DNA from: an uncultured Ectothiorhodospiraceae bacterium
Lineage (GTDB): Bacteria > Pseudomonadota > Gammaproteobacteria > Nevskiales > Oceanococcaceae
NCBI GenBank assembly: GCA_937141935.1
Contig: CAKZQS010000004.1
Location: 1-64,000 of the forward strand
Direction of reading: 5' to 3'
Length of the DNA stretch: 64,000 bases
Shown here: piece after piece, positions 6,358 to 14,719 of the stretch
Position numbering within the stretch: position 1 is the first letter of the stretch
How the letters are laid out: the number at the start of each line of letters is the position of its first letter
Translations under genes and position numbers: made by a program
The notes under the pieces: model-generated
The model's input: the letters and a program-made list of their open reading frames with translations, nothing else
What the model was told of the DNA's origin: nothing
Database searches by the model: none

Positions 6358-6924
6358 ATGACGGGCAAGTTCCTGCTAATGGTGCTGGCGGCCGGGCTGG
6401 TGGCCTGTGGTGGCGGCGAAGACGACGATGGCGATTCGGGCGAGGGCGGCGTGGCCTACTGCAGCGAAGGCTTTGAGGGCGGCAGCAGCAACTGGGGCTG
6501 CACCTCCTGCTCGGGCGTGGACCCGCTGGACGACACCGATGACTTCGACCCGGCCATCGACGGCCGCGCCGGCACCTTTACCGAGTTCGGGCTGAGCAGC
6601 GGCGGGCAGATGGTGATCTCTGTCGAGGCCCCCTCCGGCGCCTTCGAGGCCGGCAGCGACGCCGGCGCGCTGATCCGCTTCCCCGCGGGCACCTACAACA
6701 CCATTGGCGTGCAGTTCCGCGCGCTGTTCAACGGCGCGGTGGTCTCCAGCTCCGGTGGCTCCAGCAACACGGCGGTGGGTGGCAACGTGCCCGGCGCCGG
6801 CAGCGACACCTACTACCGCTTCACCCCGCAGGCGCCCTTCGACGAAATCGAGGCGCAGATCTCCGCAAGCGGCCACAGCGGCCAGGCCACCTTCCGGGTA
6901 TATGAGTTCTGCGGGGATCGCTAG
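6358..6924 (+). CDS. Lipoprotein of a local three-member family (copy 1)
   Basis: The 188-aa product has a short signal sequence with a lipobox at LVACGGG (Cys17), so it should be lipidated, followed by an acidic linker (EDDDGDSGEG). The mature part has three cysteines near the start (YCSEGFEGG, GCTSCSG), the word DGRAGTF, a stretch of alternating hydrophobic residues typical of a beta-sandwich, then FDEIEAQISASG and the ending FRVYEFC. The proteins at 11099 and 15599 share the order Cys..DGR..FD-x-[FIL]-E..R-[VL]-[HY]-E-[FL]-C. No known domain is recognised. GGAGGCGGAG stands directly before the ATG. The next gene begins close by or overlaps. Confidence 0.8.
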   Translation: MTGKFLLMVLAAGLVACGGGEDDDGDSGEGGVAYCSEGFEGGSSNWGCTSCSGVDPLDDTDDFDPAIDGRAGTFTEFGLSSGGQMVISVEAPSGAFEAGSDAGALIRFPAGTYNTIGVQFRALFNGAVVSSSGGSSNTAVGGNVPGAGSDTYYRFTPQAPFDEIEAQISASGHSGQATFRVYEFCGDR

Positions 6925-6958
6925 GGCCCAGCGCGGCCAGGCAACCCGGCGCATCCAG

Positions 6959-7672
6959 GTGCCCCGGCGCGGCGCGGGGCTGGTCGCCGCCCTGGCCCTA
7001 AGCCTGGCCGGGTGCGCCAGCCCGCGGCCGGCAATCGATACCGGCCCCGGCGCACCGCCCAGCACCGTCCCGGCACAACCGGCCGCCGCCGCGCCCCAGC
7101 TCACGCCCGCCAGCGTTGCGCCGCCGCCGGCCGACCTGCACGAGCCCGGCAACTTCGATGCGCTGCGCCAGGCTTACGCCCGCCGGGCCGATTTCTCCGC
7201 GCGTTGCGAGGCCTGGGGCGAGGCCGAGCAATACGCCCAGCTGTTCGACGCCCGCCAGTTCGCGCCGGCCGCCGCCCTGGCGCAGGCGCGCCTGCAGCGC
7301 TGCCCGGTGGCGGCCAAGGCGCACCTGTGGGCCTCCGCCGCGCTGCGCGAAACCGGCCGCGGCGCCGAGGCCGAAACGCACATGCAGTGGTTTGTGGGCC
7401 TGACCGAATCGGCCTTGCGCTCCGGCAGCGGCCGCAGCGCCGACGACCCCATCCAGACCATCTCGGTGGCCGAGGAATACGCCGTGCTGGCCCGCCTGGG
7501 CCTGCAGCCCATCCGCCAGTCGCTGCTGGAGGGCGAGCGGCGCATCGACGCCATCGAGGCCGAAACCGACGACGGCCGCAGCCTCACGCTGTATTTCGAC
7601 CCCTATTGGCACTTTGTGCGGATGGATCGGAAGCTGGCCACGCCCGCGGGCGCCAGCCCCGAGGGGCGTTAG
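6959..7672 (+). CDS. DUF4919-like lipoprotein
   Basis: From the GTG at 6959 the protein (237 aa) opens with a clean lipoprotein signal ending LSLAGCASP. A Pro/Ala-rich linker follows, then the folded part: NFDALRQAYARRADFSARCE, helical repeats rich in Ala with RCPVAAKAHLWASAALRETG, and the conserved block GLTESALRSGSGRSADDPIQ, VAEEYAVLARLGL, YFDPYWHFVRM. This order (Leu-Arg-x-x-Tyr; Ser-Gly-x-Gly; Glu-Glu-Tyr-x-x-Leu; Tyr-Phe-Asp) fits DUF4919. An ATG at 6902 would overlap the preceding lipoprotein gene by 23 bases and bury the signal, so GTG is preferred. Function of the family is unknown. Confidence 0.7.
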   Translation: MPRRGAGLVAALALSLAGCASPRPAIDTGPGAPPSTVPAQPAAAAPQLTPASVAPPPADLHEPGNFDALRQAYARRADFSARCEAWGEAEQYAQLFDARQFAPAAALAQARLQRCPVAAKAHLWASAALRETGRGAEAETHMQWFVGLTESALRSGSGRSADDPIQTISVAEEYAVLARLGLQPIRQSLLEGERRIDAIEAETDDGRSLTLYFDPYWHFVRMDRKLATPAGASPEGR

Positions 7673-7872
7673 GTGAGCGGGCGGTGCGAAGCAGCAAGCA
7701 GAGATTCAAGCGGGAGCTGCGAAGGCGTCGGGGGCGGCCGGCACCTGCTTGGTAACGACAGGGCCAGGGGCAAAGGCTCTGCGTCGCCGCATCACGCGAC
7801 GGCGCCGGGGCTGACATCCGGAGGGGCGGCCAATGCTGGACCGCCCCCCACTTCTATTGGGAGGACAAAAAC

Positions 7873-8358
7873 ATGAGTGAAGACGCGCACACCCCCAACC
7901 ACGATCTGGAACAGCCGGTCGCCCCCTTGGCGGGGCGGGTACGCAGGCTCGCAGCCGTGCTGGTTGACGGGCTCATCGCGCTCATCGCCGCCATCCCCAT
8001 CCTGATGTACTTCGACGTGTGGAACACCGCGCTCGCCGGCCAGGAGCCGGGCCTGCTGGTGTACATCGCCCTGTTTGTCTGGGGCCTGGTGGCCTTCGTG
8101 CTCATCAACTACAGCCTGCTCGACAAGCGCGGGCAAACCGTGGGCAAGTACCTGTTGGGCGTGGCCATCGTGGGCCTGAACGGCGAGCGCAAATCCGCCG
8201 AGCACCTGCTGCTGCGCCGCTACATCCCCGTATCCGTAGCCACCCAAATCCCCGGCATCGGCGGCCTGCTGGGGCTGATCGACGCCCTGTTTATCTTCGG
8301 CAAATCCCGCCGCTGCATCCACGACCGCATTGCGGGTACGCAGGTGGTGCGGGTGTGA
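7873..8358 (+). CDS. RDD-family integral membrane protein
   Basis: The 161-aa protein begins with a short polar tail and then LAGRVRRLAAVLVDGLIALI, the Arg-plus-Asp signature of RDD proteins, followed by hydrophobic spans at about residues 31-47, 57-78 and 114-130, with the conserved KRGQTVGKYLLGVAIV loop and RRCIHDRIAGTQVV at the end. RDD proteins are inner-membrane proteins, some proposed to be Na+(Li+,K+)/H+ antiporters; the role here is not known. A GGGAGGAC ribosome-binding site precedes the ATG. Its stop overlaps the GTG of the next gene. Confidence 0.9.
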   Translation: MSEDAHTPNHDLEQPVAPLAGRVRRLAAVLVDGLIALIAAIPILMYFDVWNTALAGQEPGLLVYIALFVWGLVAFVLINYSLLDKRGQTVGKYLLGVAIVGLNGERKSAEHLLLRRYIPVSVATQIPGIGGLLGLIDALFIFGKSRRCIHDRIAGTQVVRV

Positions 8359-8756
8359 CCCACACCGGCCAATGTCTCTGCGGCGCCGTTCGCTTCGAAG
8401 TCCGCGGCGACTTCGAAGCCTTCTTCCTCTGCCATTGCTCGCACTGCCGCAAGGGCAGCGGTTCGGCGCACGGCGCGAATCTGTTTTCGAAGTCGGCCAC
8501 GCTGCGCTGGCTGTCGGGGGAGGCGCAGGTCACGGCCTTCCAGCTTGCGGGCACGCGCCACGCCAGAAGCTTTTGCGCCACCTGCGGCTCGGCCCTGCCC
8601 AGCCTGCAGATGAACGGCACGCTGCTCGTGGTGCCGGCGGGCTCGCTGGATAGCGATGTACCGCTGCGCCCGCAGGGGCACCTATTCACGGAGAGCCGGG
8701 CGGACTGGGATGAGGCGTTGGAGGAGCTGCCGCAATTCCCCACCGTCCCAGGCTGA
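8355..8756 (+). CDS. GFA/CENP-V-type zinc enzyme-fold protein
   Basis: The 133-aa protein has the full GFA cysteine set: QCLCGAVRFEV, FFLCHCSHCRKGSGSAHGAN and SFCATCGSALPS, which in the family hold two zinc ions. Family members were first described as glutathione-dependent formaldehyde-activating proteins, but most are uncharacterised and that activity is disputed. It starts with a GTG at 8355 whose last two bases belong to the TGA stop of the RDD gene, so the two are translationally coupled. Confidence 0.88.
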   Translation: MTHTGQCLCGAVRFEVRGDFEAFFLCHCSHCRKGSGSAHGANLFSKSATLRWLSGEAQVTAFQLAGTRHARSFCATCGSALPSLQMNGTLLVVPAGSLDSDVPLRPQGHLFTESRADWDEALEELPQFPTVPG

Positions 8757-8867
8757 TGCGTGCCGCCCGGCCGCGTGCGGCAGGCTGAGCGCGCCGCGGG
8801 CGCCTGTGCCGCATCCCTCGCGCCGCCCATCGGTATCGACCCGGGCTGGCGCTAAGCTGTTGGCCCC

Positions 8868-9085
8868 ATGACGCTCGGCAAACAACTCGATACCTGGGCC
8901 CGCGCCTTGGGCCGCGGCGTGTTCCCCCACCAAAAGGGCCTGGGTGCTCGACCTGCCCGGCCGGGGGGCGATCATGTCGCCGCGCACGGTGGCGGGGCGG
9001 CTGCCGCTGCGGCCCGATGCGCCGGTATTGGAGGTGGGGCCGGGCTGCGGTTACTGCAGCGTGGCGGTGGCCTGTCGCTTCCCGC
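8868..9085 (+). pseudogene. Truncated, frameshifted copy of the methyltransferase gene at 10361
   Basis: The first 20 or so codons (TWARALGRGVFPHQ) match the start of the methyltransferase at 10361. After that the copy carries indels: CAAAAGGGCCTGGG replaces CAAATGACCTGGG, shifting the frame. Nucleotide similarity continues through the SAM-site segment (GGTGGGGCCGGGCTGCGG against GGTGGGGCCGGGCTCCGG) and stops exactly where the YcaQ-like gene begins. It therefore cannot make the enzyme. A TAAGCT hexamer ten bases before the ATG may be its former promoter. Confidence 0.85.
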
Positions 9086-10288
9086 ATGATCGAACTGCGT
9101 GGTGAAACGGCGCGGGCTCGCGTGCGGCGGCGCGCGTTGGCGGCACAAGGCTTACTGCATGCGCGGCCATTTGGCAGTGGCCTGCATGGAGCCCGCCATG
9201 CCATCAAGCACCTGGGCTATGTGCAGATCGACTCGATCGCCGTTGTGCACCGCGCCCACCATCACGTGCTCTATGCACGGGTTCCCGGTTACGAGCCGGC
9301 GATGATGAACCGGCTACTGCGCGGTGGCGATGTGTTCGAGTACTGGGCCCACGCCGCCGCCTTCATGCCCATGGGGGATTTCCGGTACTCCCTGCCGTAC
9401 AAGCAGGCAATACGCAGCGGGCAAGTCCACTGGTACAAAAATCCCGACACCAAACTGATGCGGGAGGTTCTGGCGCGCATTCGTGTCGACGGCCCGCTGC
9501 GATCGCGCGATCTGGAAGCCCGGAAATCGACGGGGTCGGGGTGGTGGGACTGGAAGCCGGCCAAAAAGGCGATTGAGCAGCTTTATATGAGGGGCGACCT
9601 CATGGTTGCGGATCGAGAGGGCTTTCAGAAGACCTACGACCTCACTGAGCGTGTGCTGCCTGCTGGTGTCGATACCTCCTTGCCGAGCGTGGAGGCGCTT
9701 GCCCGGTATCTGCTTTCACAACAGCTGCGAAGCAGCGCCTTCGTATCGCTGAAAGGCCTGACCTACCTGCGCCGCATACCCGGGCTTCGCACGGCCACCA
9801 AAGCTGTGGTGGCAGAAAAGCTAGGCTCGCGAGAACTGGAGCAGGTGCGATTGGAGAGCGGCGAGGTGTACCTGTGCGAGGCCGGTATGCTCGAGCAGCG
9901 CCTGCCCCGCACCGCAGCGCGCGTGATAATCCTTTCGCCCTTCGACAACAGCGTCATTCAGCGTGAACGCCTGAGCGCGCTATTCGACTTTCGGTATCAA
10001 CTGGAGTGTTATGTGCCGGAAGCCAAGCGCCGCTACGGGTATTTCTGCTTGCCCTTGCTTTATCGCGACCAATTTGTGGGGGTGATGGATTGCAAGGCCC
10101 ACCGCAATAGCGCCCAATTGGAGCTGAAGAGCCTGCACCTCCAGTTGCGCGGCCTCGACGAGTCCGCTTTCGCCAGTGCGTTTGCTGAGGCGCTGCGGCG
10201 CTTCGTACGCTTTCAGGGGTGCCGAGCTGTTGCGCTGGGGACAACGCTCCCCAGGCGCATCGGTTTCGCCATCAAGGATATGGTCTAG
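9086..10288 (+). CDS. YcaQ/AlkX-type winged-helix DNA glycosylase
   Basis: The 400-aa protein belongs to the HTH_42 (YcaQ) family, whose E. coli member is a DNA glycosylase that unhooks alkyl inter-strand crosslinks. Recognisable blocks are QGLLHARPFG with the long N-terminal helix, LGYVQIDSIAVVHRAHHHVL, the family's conserved QIDS/HH element, FEYWAHAAAFMPMGDFRYSL, the winged-helix segment DGPLRSRDLE, and the C-terminal ILSPFDNSVIQRERLSALFD with YRDQFVGVMDCKAHR. ATG 9086 fits the family N-terminus; the longer frame from 9017 is pseudogene sequence. It interrupts a duplicated methyltransferase region and looks less GC-rich than its neighbours, so it was probably acquired. Confidence 0.85.
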   Translation: MIELRGETARARVRRRALAAQGLLHARPFGSGLHGARHAIKHLGYVQIDSIAVVHRAHHHVLYARVPGYEPAMMNRLLRGGDVFEYWAHAAAFMPMGDFRYSLPYKQAIRSGQVHWYKNPDTKLMREVLARIRVDGPLRSRDLEARKSTGSGWWDWKPAKKAIEQLYMRGDLMVADREGFQKTYDLTERVLPAGVDTSLPSVEALARYLLSQQLRSSAFVSLKGLTYLRRIPGLRTATKAVVAEKLGSRELEQVRLESGEVYLCEAGMLEQRLPRTAARVIILSPFDNSVIQRERLSALFDFRYQLECYVPEAKRRYGYFCLPLLYRDQFVGVMDCKAHRNSAQLELKSLHLQLRGLDESAFASAFAEALRRFVRFQGCRAVALGTTLPRRIGFAIKDMV

Positions 10289-10360
10289 TCGCATGCGCCT
10301 GCGCGCACTCCGAGCGCGTTGGTCAGCCCACTACAGTCCACGCCCCGCAGCCCACACCCT

Positions 10361-10957
10361 ATGAATCTCAAGAAACCACTCGACACCTGGGCCCGCGCCT
10401 TTGGCCGCGGCGTGTTTCCCCACCAAATGACCTGGGTGCTCGACCTGCCCGGCCGGGGGCTGATCATGTCGCCGCGCACGGTGGCGGGGCGGCTGCCGCT
10501 GCGGCCCGATGCGCAGGTGCTGGAGGTGGGGCCGGGCTCCGGTTACTACAGCGTGGAGGTCGCCCGCCGCATCCCGCAGGGGCGGCTGGCGCTGCTGGAT
10601 ATCCAGCCGGAGATGCTGGCCAAGTGCGCCGAGAAGCTGCGGGCGGCGGGCTTGGAGAATTTTGCGACCTATCCGGCTGACGGGCAGGCGCTGCCCTTCG
10701 ATGACGCATCCTTCGACGCCATCTTTCTGGTCACCGTATTCGGCGAAATCGCCGAGCGCGAGGCCTTTTTGCGTGAGGCCGCGCGCGTGCTGAAGCCGGA
10801 TGGCGTGCTGTCCATCACCGAGCACCACCCGGACCCGGACTTCGAGTCCGCCCAGGCCGTGGCAACGGGCCTGCAGGCCCATGGCTTTGAGCCACTGCAG
10901 CAGCTGGGCTGGCGCTGGGCCTACACGCTCAACGCGGTCCCGCGGCGAGGCGGGTGA
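10361..10957 (+). CDS. Class I SAM-dependent methyltransferase
   Basis: The 198-aa protein has a methyltransferase type-11 core: VLEVGPGSGYYSVEVAR (residues 50-66, SAM motif I), LALLDIQPEM (acidic residue binding the ribose), ADGQALPFDDASFDAIFLVT (motifs II-III) and EAARVLKPDGVLSITEHHPD (motif IV). The N-terminal TWARAFGRGVFPHQMTWVLD is shared with the broken copy at 8868. Substrate is unknown. ATG 10361 matches the start in the copy; an ATG at 10319 lies in sequence not shared with it. Confidence 0.85.
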   Translation: MNLKKPLDTWARAFGRGVFPHQMTWVLDLPGRGLIMSPRTVAGRLPLRPDAQVLEVGPGSGYYSVEVARRIPQGRLALLDIQPEMLAKCAEKLRAAGLENFATYPADGQALPFDDASFDAIFLVTVFGEIAEREAFLREAARVLKPDGVLSITEHHPDPDFESAQAVATGLQAHGFEPLQQLGWRWAYTLNAVPRRGG

Positions 10958-11098
10958 TACGGGCGCGCGTGGGGGAAGCATCGCGCTCAGGTCGCGCCCG
11001 CCGCGCAGGGGCTGTCCGGGTATCGCAACGGCTTGCGTGGTGGCAGGATGACGATGCGGTAACACCGCGGGAGACGGCCATAGGCCGGGGAGGCAAAC

Positions 11099-11779
11099 AT
11101 GAAGAAGTTTTTGGGGCTGCTGGCGGTCACGGCGCTGCTGCCGCTCGCGGCTTTGCTGGGCTGCAGCGATTCACCACCGACAGTTGCCAACGCGCAGCAA
11201 GTCCCGCAAAAGGGCATATCCGCCGCGGGCTTTTCGGCGCAATTGGACCGGCGGTGTACCTCTTACGCGGCCGGTAGCGTCAGCGTCAGCGCGCAGGCCG
11301 ACCCCACCTGCCTGGCCTGCGCCGCCTCGGCGCCCGAGGCCACGGTGGACGGCCGCGACGAGAGCTTTGCCACGGCCGATTACGGGCCGGGCGATCGCGG
11401 GCCCATCACGCTCACGGTCTCCGCCGCCGAGGGGCAGGTGTTCGCGGCCGGCCGGCGGCCCGCCATCACCCTCAGCGCCCCGGATGCACAGGGCGATTAC
11501 CGGGTGGATGTGCGCACCCTGCGCGGAGGCACGGTGCAACAGGCGCAGTGCTCGCGCGGTGAGCGCTTTGGGCCGGACCAGCGCATGATTTTCGGCATCG
11601 ACGCCGAGCAGGACTTCGATGCCTTCGAGGTGCAGCTCAGCCGCGACAACCTCACGGTGGCCACGGTGGACTGCAGCGTGGCGGTACTGAGCGGCAGCAA
11701 TGTCGAGCGCCTGGCCGCGCCGGCGCAGTTGCGCCTGCACGAGTTCTGCCTCGACTTCGATTACGCCGGCCTTGACTAG
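11099..11779 (+). CDS. Lipoprotein of a local three-member family (copy 2)
   Basis: The 226-aa product has a signal ending LAALLGCSD (Cys22 to be lipidated). The mature part starts with RRCTSYAAG and DPTCLACAAS, then VDGRDESFATADYGPGDRG, a long beta-rich section, DFDAFEVQLSRDNL, and the ending LRLHEFCLDFDY. It is the longest of the three related lipoproteins (6358, 15599) and has extra cysteines (AQCSRGE, VDCSVAV) that could pair in the periplasm. No known domain recognised. GGGGAGGC lies six bases upstream of the ATG. Confidence 0.8.
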   Translation: MKKFLGLLAVTALLPLAALLGCSDSPPTVANAQQVPQKGISAAGFSAQLDRRCTSYAAGSVSVSAQADPTCLACAASAPEATVDGRDESFATADYGPGDRGPITLTVSAAEGQVFAAGRRPAITLSAPDAQGDYRVDVRTLRGGTVQQAQCSRGERFGPDQRMIFGIDAEQDFDAFEVQLSRDNLTVATVDCSVAVLSGSNVERLAAPAQLRLHEFCLDFDYAGLD

Positions 11780-11837
11780 CGGGGCGCGGCGGCTCGCCGG
11801 TGGCGGGCTCGGCCGCAGCCGCTAGCCCGGACACCGC

Positions 11838-12344
11838 GTGCCCCTGCAGATTCGCCCCGAGCAGCCTGTGGACGCGGCCGCTATTGGCGCCGTGACGCAG
11901 GCGGCCTTTGCGCAGGCCGAGCATGCCTCGGGCACCGAGGCGCAGATCATCGCGGCCCTGCGCGCCGCCGGCGCGCTGTCGGTGTCGCTGGTGGCGGAGG
12001 AGGGCGAGGCGTTGCTGGGCCACGTGGCCGTATCGCCGGTGCAGATCTCCGATGGCACGCCGGGCTGGTATGGCCTGGGGCCCCTGGCCGTGCTGCCGGC
12101 GCGGCAGGGCCAGGGCATTGGCAGCCAGCTCATGCACGCGGCGCTGGATGCGCTGCGTGCCCTGGGCGCGCAAGGCTGTGTGCTGCTGGGCGAGCCGGAG
12201 TACTACGGCCGCTTTGGCTTTCGCGCGCAGGCCACGCTGCAATTCATGGCCGCGCCGGCGCCCTATTTCCAGGCGCTGCGCTTCGCCGGCCCCTGGCCGC
12301 TGGGCACCGTGCGCTATCACCCGGCTTTTGACAGCGCGGCTTAA
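11838..12344 (+). CDS. YhbS-like GNAT N-acetyltransferase
   Basis: The 168-aa protein matches the YhbS group: IRPEQPVDAAAIGAVTQAAF, EAQIIAALRAAGALSVSLVA with EEGEALLGHVAVSPVQI, GLGPLAVLPARQGQGIGSQL carrying the Q-G-x-G-I-G CoA loop, and CVLLGEPEYYGRFGFRAQA near the end. YhbS homologues are cytoplasmic acetyltransferases of uncertain substrate. It starts with GTG at 11838. Confidence 0.85.
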   Translation: MPLQIRPEQPVDAAAIGAVTQAAFAQAEHASGTEAQIIAALRAAGALSVSLVAEEGEALLGHVAVSPVQISDGTPGWYGLGPLAVLPARQGQGIGSQLMHAALDALRALGAQGCVLLGEPEYYGRFGFRAQATLQFMAAPAPYFQALRFAGPWPLGTVRYHPAFDSAA

Positions 12345-12375
12345 GGCCTTGGGGCCTCGGCGGCGCCGCTTGGAT

Positions 12376-12430
12376 GGGCAGAACCGCGGGGCTGGGCAGG
12401 ACCGCGGCGCTGGGCAGGGCCGTGGGCGCT
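12376..12430 (+). repeat. 18-bp tandem repeat, three copies
   Basis: The unit GGGCAGGACCGCGGCGCT occurs three times in a row with small changes (12376, 12394, 12412), in the gap before the hydroxylase gene at 12501. Confidence 0.6.
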
Positions 12431-12500
12431 GTTTATGCTGGCCGCCAATGCCCCCGCGGGCACGCTCGGGGGCCGGGGAGTCTGTCATGGAGACACGCCT

Positions 12501-13346
12501 ATGAGCCTGCAAGCCTGGGGCCTGCTGTTTGGCTTTGTGATCCTGCCCGCCCTGTGTATCGGGCTGGAAAAGCTGTGGCCGCAGCAGCGGCACTACCGCA
12601 CGCTGCGTGCCGGCCTGGGCGGCGATGTGCTGTGGTACCTGGCGCAATCGCTGGTCTCGCGGCTGCTGGCCCCCTGGGTGGTATTCGCCGCCGTGCTGCC
12701 GGTCTTTGTGCTGGCCGGCCTGCCGCTGGAGAACTACTGGGCCGGCTTCGGCCCGCTGGGCGCGCTGCCTTTCGCCGCGCAGTTGGCGCTGGTGTTCGTG
12801 CTGGGCGATTTCCTGAGCTACTGGCAGCACCGCCTGTTTCATACCCGCCGGGCCTGGCCGGTGCATGCCGTGCACCATTCCTCGCGCGAGCTGGACTGGC
12901 TCAGCAGCACCCGCTTCCACCCGCTCAATGAGGTGGGCGCGCAGCTCATTTTTGTGGCGCCGCTGATCGCCATCGGTCTGAGCCCGCTGGCCTTTGTGTG
13001 GCTGGCCCCCTTCACGGCCACCTATGCCGTGCTGCTGCACGCCAATGTGCGCTGGCATTACGGCCCGCTGCGGCGTGTGATTGCCAGCCCCACCTTCCAC
13101 CGCTGGCACCACAGCCGCGCCGCCGCCGCACAGCACAAGAACTTCGCCGGCTTTCTGCCGCTGTGGGATCTGCTCTTTGGCACCTATTACCACCCCCGCG
13201 GCGCCTACCCCGAGGACTTTGGCATCGAGGACCCGGTGCCGGAGGGCTTCTGGCGCCAGTTGGCTTACCCCTTCCGTGCCGCAGGTGGCGGCCCTGCCGC
13301 CGCCAGCGCGGCTGAGCCGGCGCGCCCGGCCACGGCGGCGGATTAG
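12501..13346 (+). CDS. Fatty acid hydroxylase / sterol desaturase-family membrane protein
   Basis: The 281-aa protein carries the di-iron histidine clusters of the family: HRLFH (residues 112-116), HAVHHSS (122-128) and HRWHHS (198-203), plus a further histidine in LLHANVRWHYG. Hydrophobic spans flank them (about residues 5-22, 45-70, 92-108, 143-180). Members insert oxygen or a double bond into lipid acyl chains or sterols at the membrane. Substrate is unknown. The start at 12501 is preferred because the first span begins right after it; the in-frame ATG at 12435 adds a Gly/Pro-rich stretch overlapping the repeat region. Next gene begins nine bases after the stop. Confidence 0.88.
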   Translation: MSLQAWGLLFGFVILPALCIGLEKLWPQQRHYRTLRAGLGGDVLWYLAQSLVSRLLAPWVVFAAVLPVFVLAGLPLENYWAGFGPLGALPFAAQLALVFVLGDFLSYWQHRLFHTRRAWPVHAVHHSSRELDWLSSTRFHPLNEVGAQLIFVAPLIAIGLSPLAFVWLAPFTATYAVLLHANVRWHYGPLRRVIASPTFHRWHHSRAAAAQHKNFAGFLPLWDLLFGTYYHPRGAYPEDFGIEDPVPEGFWRQLAYPFRAAGGGPAAASAAEPARPATAAD

Positions 13347-13354
13347 GGCGGCCC

Positions 13355-14011
13355 GTGCCGGCGTTGCGCTGGGCCCTCGCGCTGCTGCTGTTGGGCGGCT
13401 TTGGCGCGGCGCTTGCGCAGCCGGCCCCGCCGGCAAGCTCCGCAGTATCTGCGGCGGCCGCTGGGGGTGCGGCGACGGGCCCGGCCGGCGCAGTTGCGCG
13501 CATCGCGCCCGAGGCCGAGCCCGGCACCCAGCCCCGCACCCAGCCGCGCACCCAGCCCCGTACCCAGCCCGGCACAGAGCCCTTTTGGCGCATTCGCATG
13601 CGGGTCGGCAACAGCCGGCCGCGGCGCCAGGAGCAACCCCTGCGCGGGGTGAACATCAGCGACGAGGAAGTCCGGCAAATCGAGCAGGCGACGCGGGCGC
13701 TGGCGCCGGGCGCGCTGGTCAACATCGGCCCCGTCACCACCGGCTGCCCCTGTGAGGACGGCCCCGATTGCAGCGACCGGGTGTGGGTGGTGGCCTACAG
13801 CCCCGCCTACAGCCAGGGCCTGATGCTGTCGCGGCTGGCGGGGCGCTGGCAGCTCGGCGCGCTGCAGGCCTGGTGGCTGGAGCACGACGCGCTGCACGGC
13901 CGGCCCTTCCCGCCGGCCGCCGCCTCGCCGCAGCCGGCTGCGGCCCCGGTGTACCCGCGCCACGACGCGCTGCAGCAGTTGTGGGAGGCCTTTCCCGAAT
14001 GCCCTATGTAG
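13355..14011 (+). CDS. Secreted protein with TQPR repeats, unknown function
   Basis: The 218-aa product begins (GTG 13355) with a signal sequence cut after GAALAQ. An Ala/Pro-rich stretch leads into TQPRTQPRTQPRTQPGTEP, encoded by five 12-base tandem units. The folded part has RIRMRVGNSR, VNISDEEVRQIEQATRALAP, and a cysteine cluster TTGCPCEDGPDCSDRVWVVA, then a Pro/Ala-rich segment and a final cysteine. No family recognised. The gene follows the hydroxylase closely and may share its transcript. Confidence 0.65.
   Translation: MPALRWALALLLLGGFGAALAQPAPPASSAVSAAAAGGAATGPAGAVARIAPEAEPGTQPRTQPRTQPRTQPGTEPFWRIRMRVGNSRPRRQEQPLRGVNISDEEVRQIEQATRALAPGALVNIGPVTTGCPCEDGPDCSDRVWVVAYSPAYSQGLMLSRLAGRWQLGALQAWWLEHDALHGRPFPPAAASPQPAAAPVYPRHDALQQLWEAFPECPM
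13523..13582 (+). repeat. 12-bp in-frame tandem repeat (five units)
   Basis: Five units of the form CGCACCCAGCCC, each varying at one to four positions, encode the Thr-Gln-Pro-Arg/Gly repeat of the surrounding secreted protein. Because the unit is a multiple of three, copy-number change would keep the frame. Confidence 0.75.
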
Positions 14012-14062
14012 CCGCCAGCATCCGACACGAGCGCGCCCTGAGCTGCGGTTAGGCTGTGGGGA

Positions 14063-14605
14063 ATGAGCGAGTCGCCGCTGTATCACTTTCGCAAAAGCCG
14101 TCGTCAGCGCGCGCGGCTGTTCCGGAACATGGCTGCCATGTGCTGGGTGTACGTGGCGGCGGTGGAGGCTTTCGTGCGCTTTGGGGGCGCCCACGTACCC
14201 GGCGAAACCCGCATGGCGGTGCTGGTCACATTGCCGCTGGCCAGCGTGGTACTGCTGGGCGTGGCGTGGTGGCACAGGCGGAACCCGGGTGTGTACGAAG
14301 CGACCATCACCCGCGAACGATTCACGGTGCGTTACCCGGGCTCGCAGCGATGGTCCTTCAGCGTGCCGCTGGAGGACATCCGCCGCTTCGAGAGTCGCCG
14401 CGAACTCTCGCACGCGGGCGCATCGCCCATTACGCAGGGCATCGTTTTGCGTGACGGTCGTTTTCTGCCTATCACCATGAATTACGGTAACCACATCGGA
14501 CGCATGCACAAGGCCGTACAGGCGGTTCGCCCCGAGGTTGAATTTCCCGCCCGCGTCAATCAGCGAACCCGCGGGCTGGGTCTGGATCGTGACTATGCGG
14601 AGTGA
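14063..14605 (+). CDS. Two-helix membrane protein, unknown function
   Basis: The 180-aa protein has a basic N-terminus (FRKSRRQRARLFRN), two spans (MAAMCWVYVAAVEAFVRFGG; MAVLVTLPLASVVLLGVAWW), and a C-terminal soluble part of beta character: YEATITRERFTVRYPGSQRW, FSVPLEDIRRFESR, GIVLRDGRFLPITMNYGNHI. This layout resembles membrane-anchored PH-like proteins, but no family is recognised. A TAGGCT hexamer lies only seven bases before the ATG. Confidence 0.65.
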   Translation: MSESPLYHFRKSRRQRARLFRNMAAMCWVYVAAVEAFVRFGGAHVPGETRMAVLVTLPLASVVLLGVAWWHRRNPGVYEATITRERFTVRYPGSQRWSFSVPLEDIRRFESRRELSHAGASPITQGIVLRDGRFLPITMNYGNHIGRMHKAVQAVRPEVEFPARVNQRTRGLGLDRDYAE

Positions 14606-14719
14606 GTGGTTGGGGTGCGTGCTCGTCAACGGGGGTTGGGCGCGGCGAGCTCCAGCCTCGGCTCCGGCCCCTGCGATTGGGATATGTCCAGGGAGAGACC
14701 ATTGCCGCCAAACGCTGCC

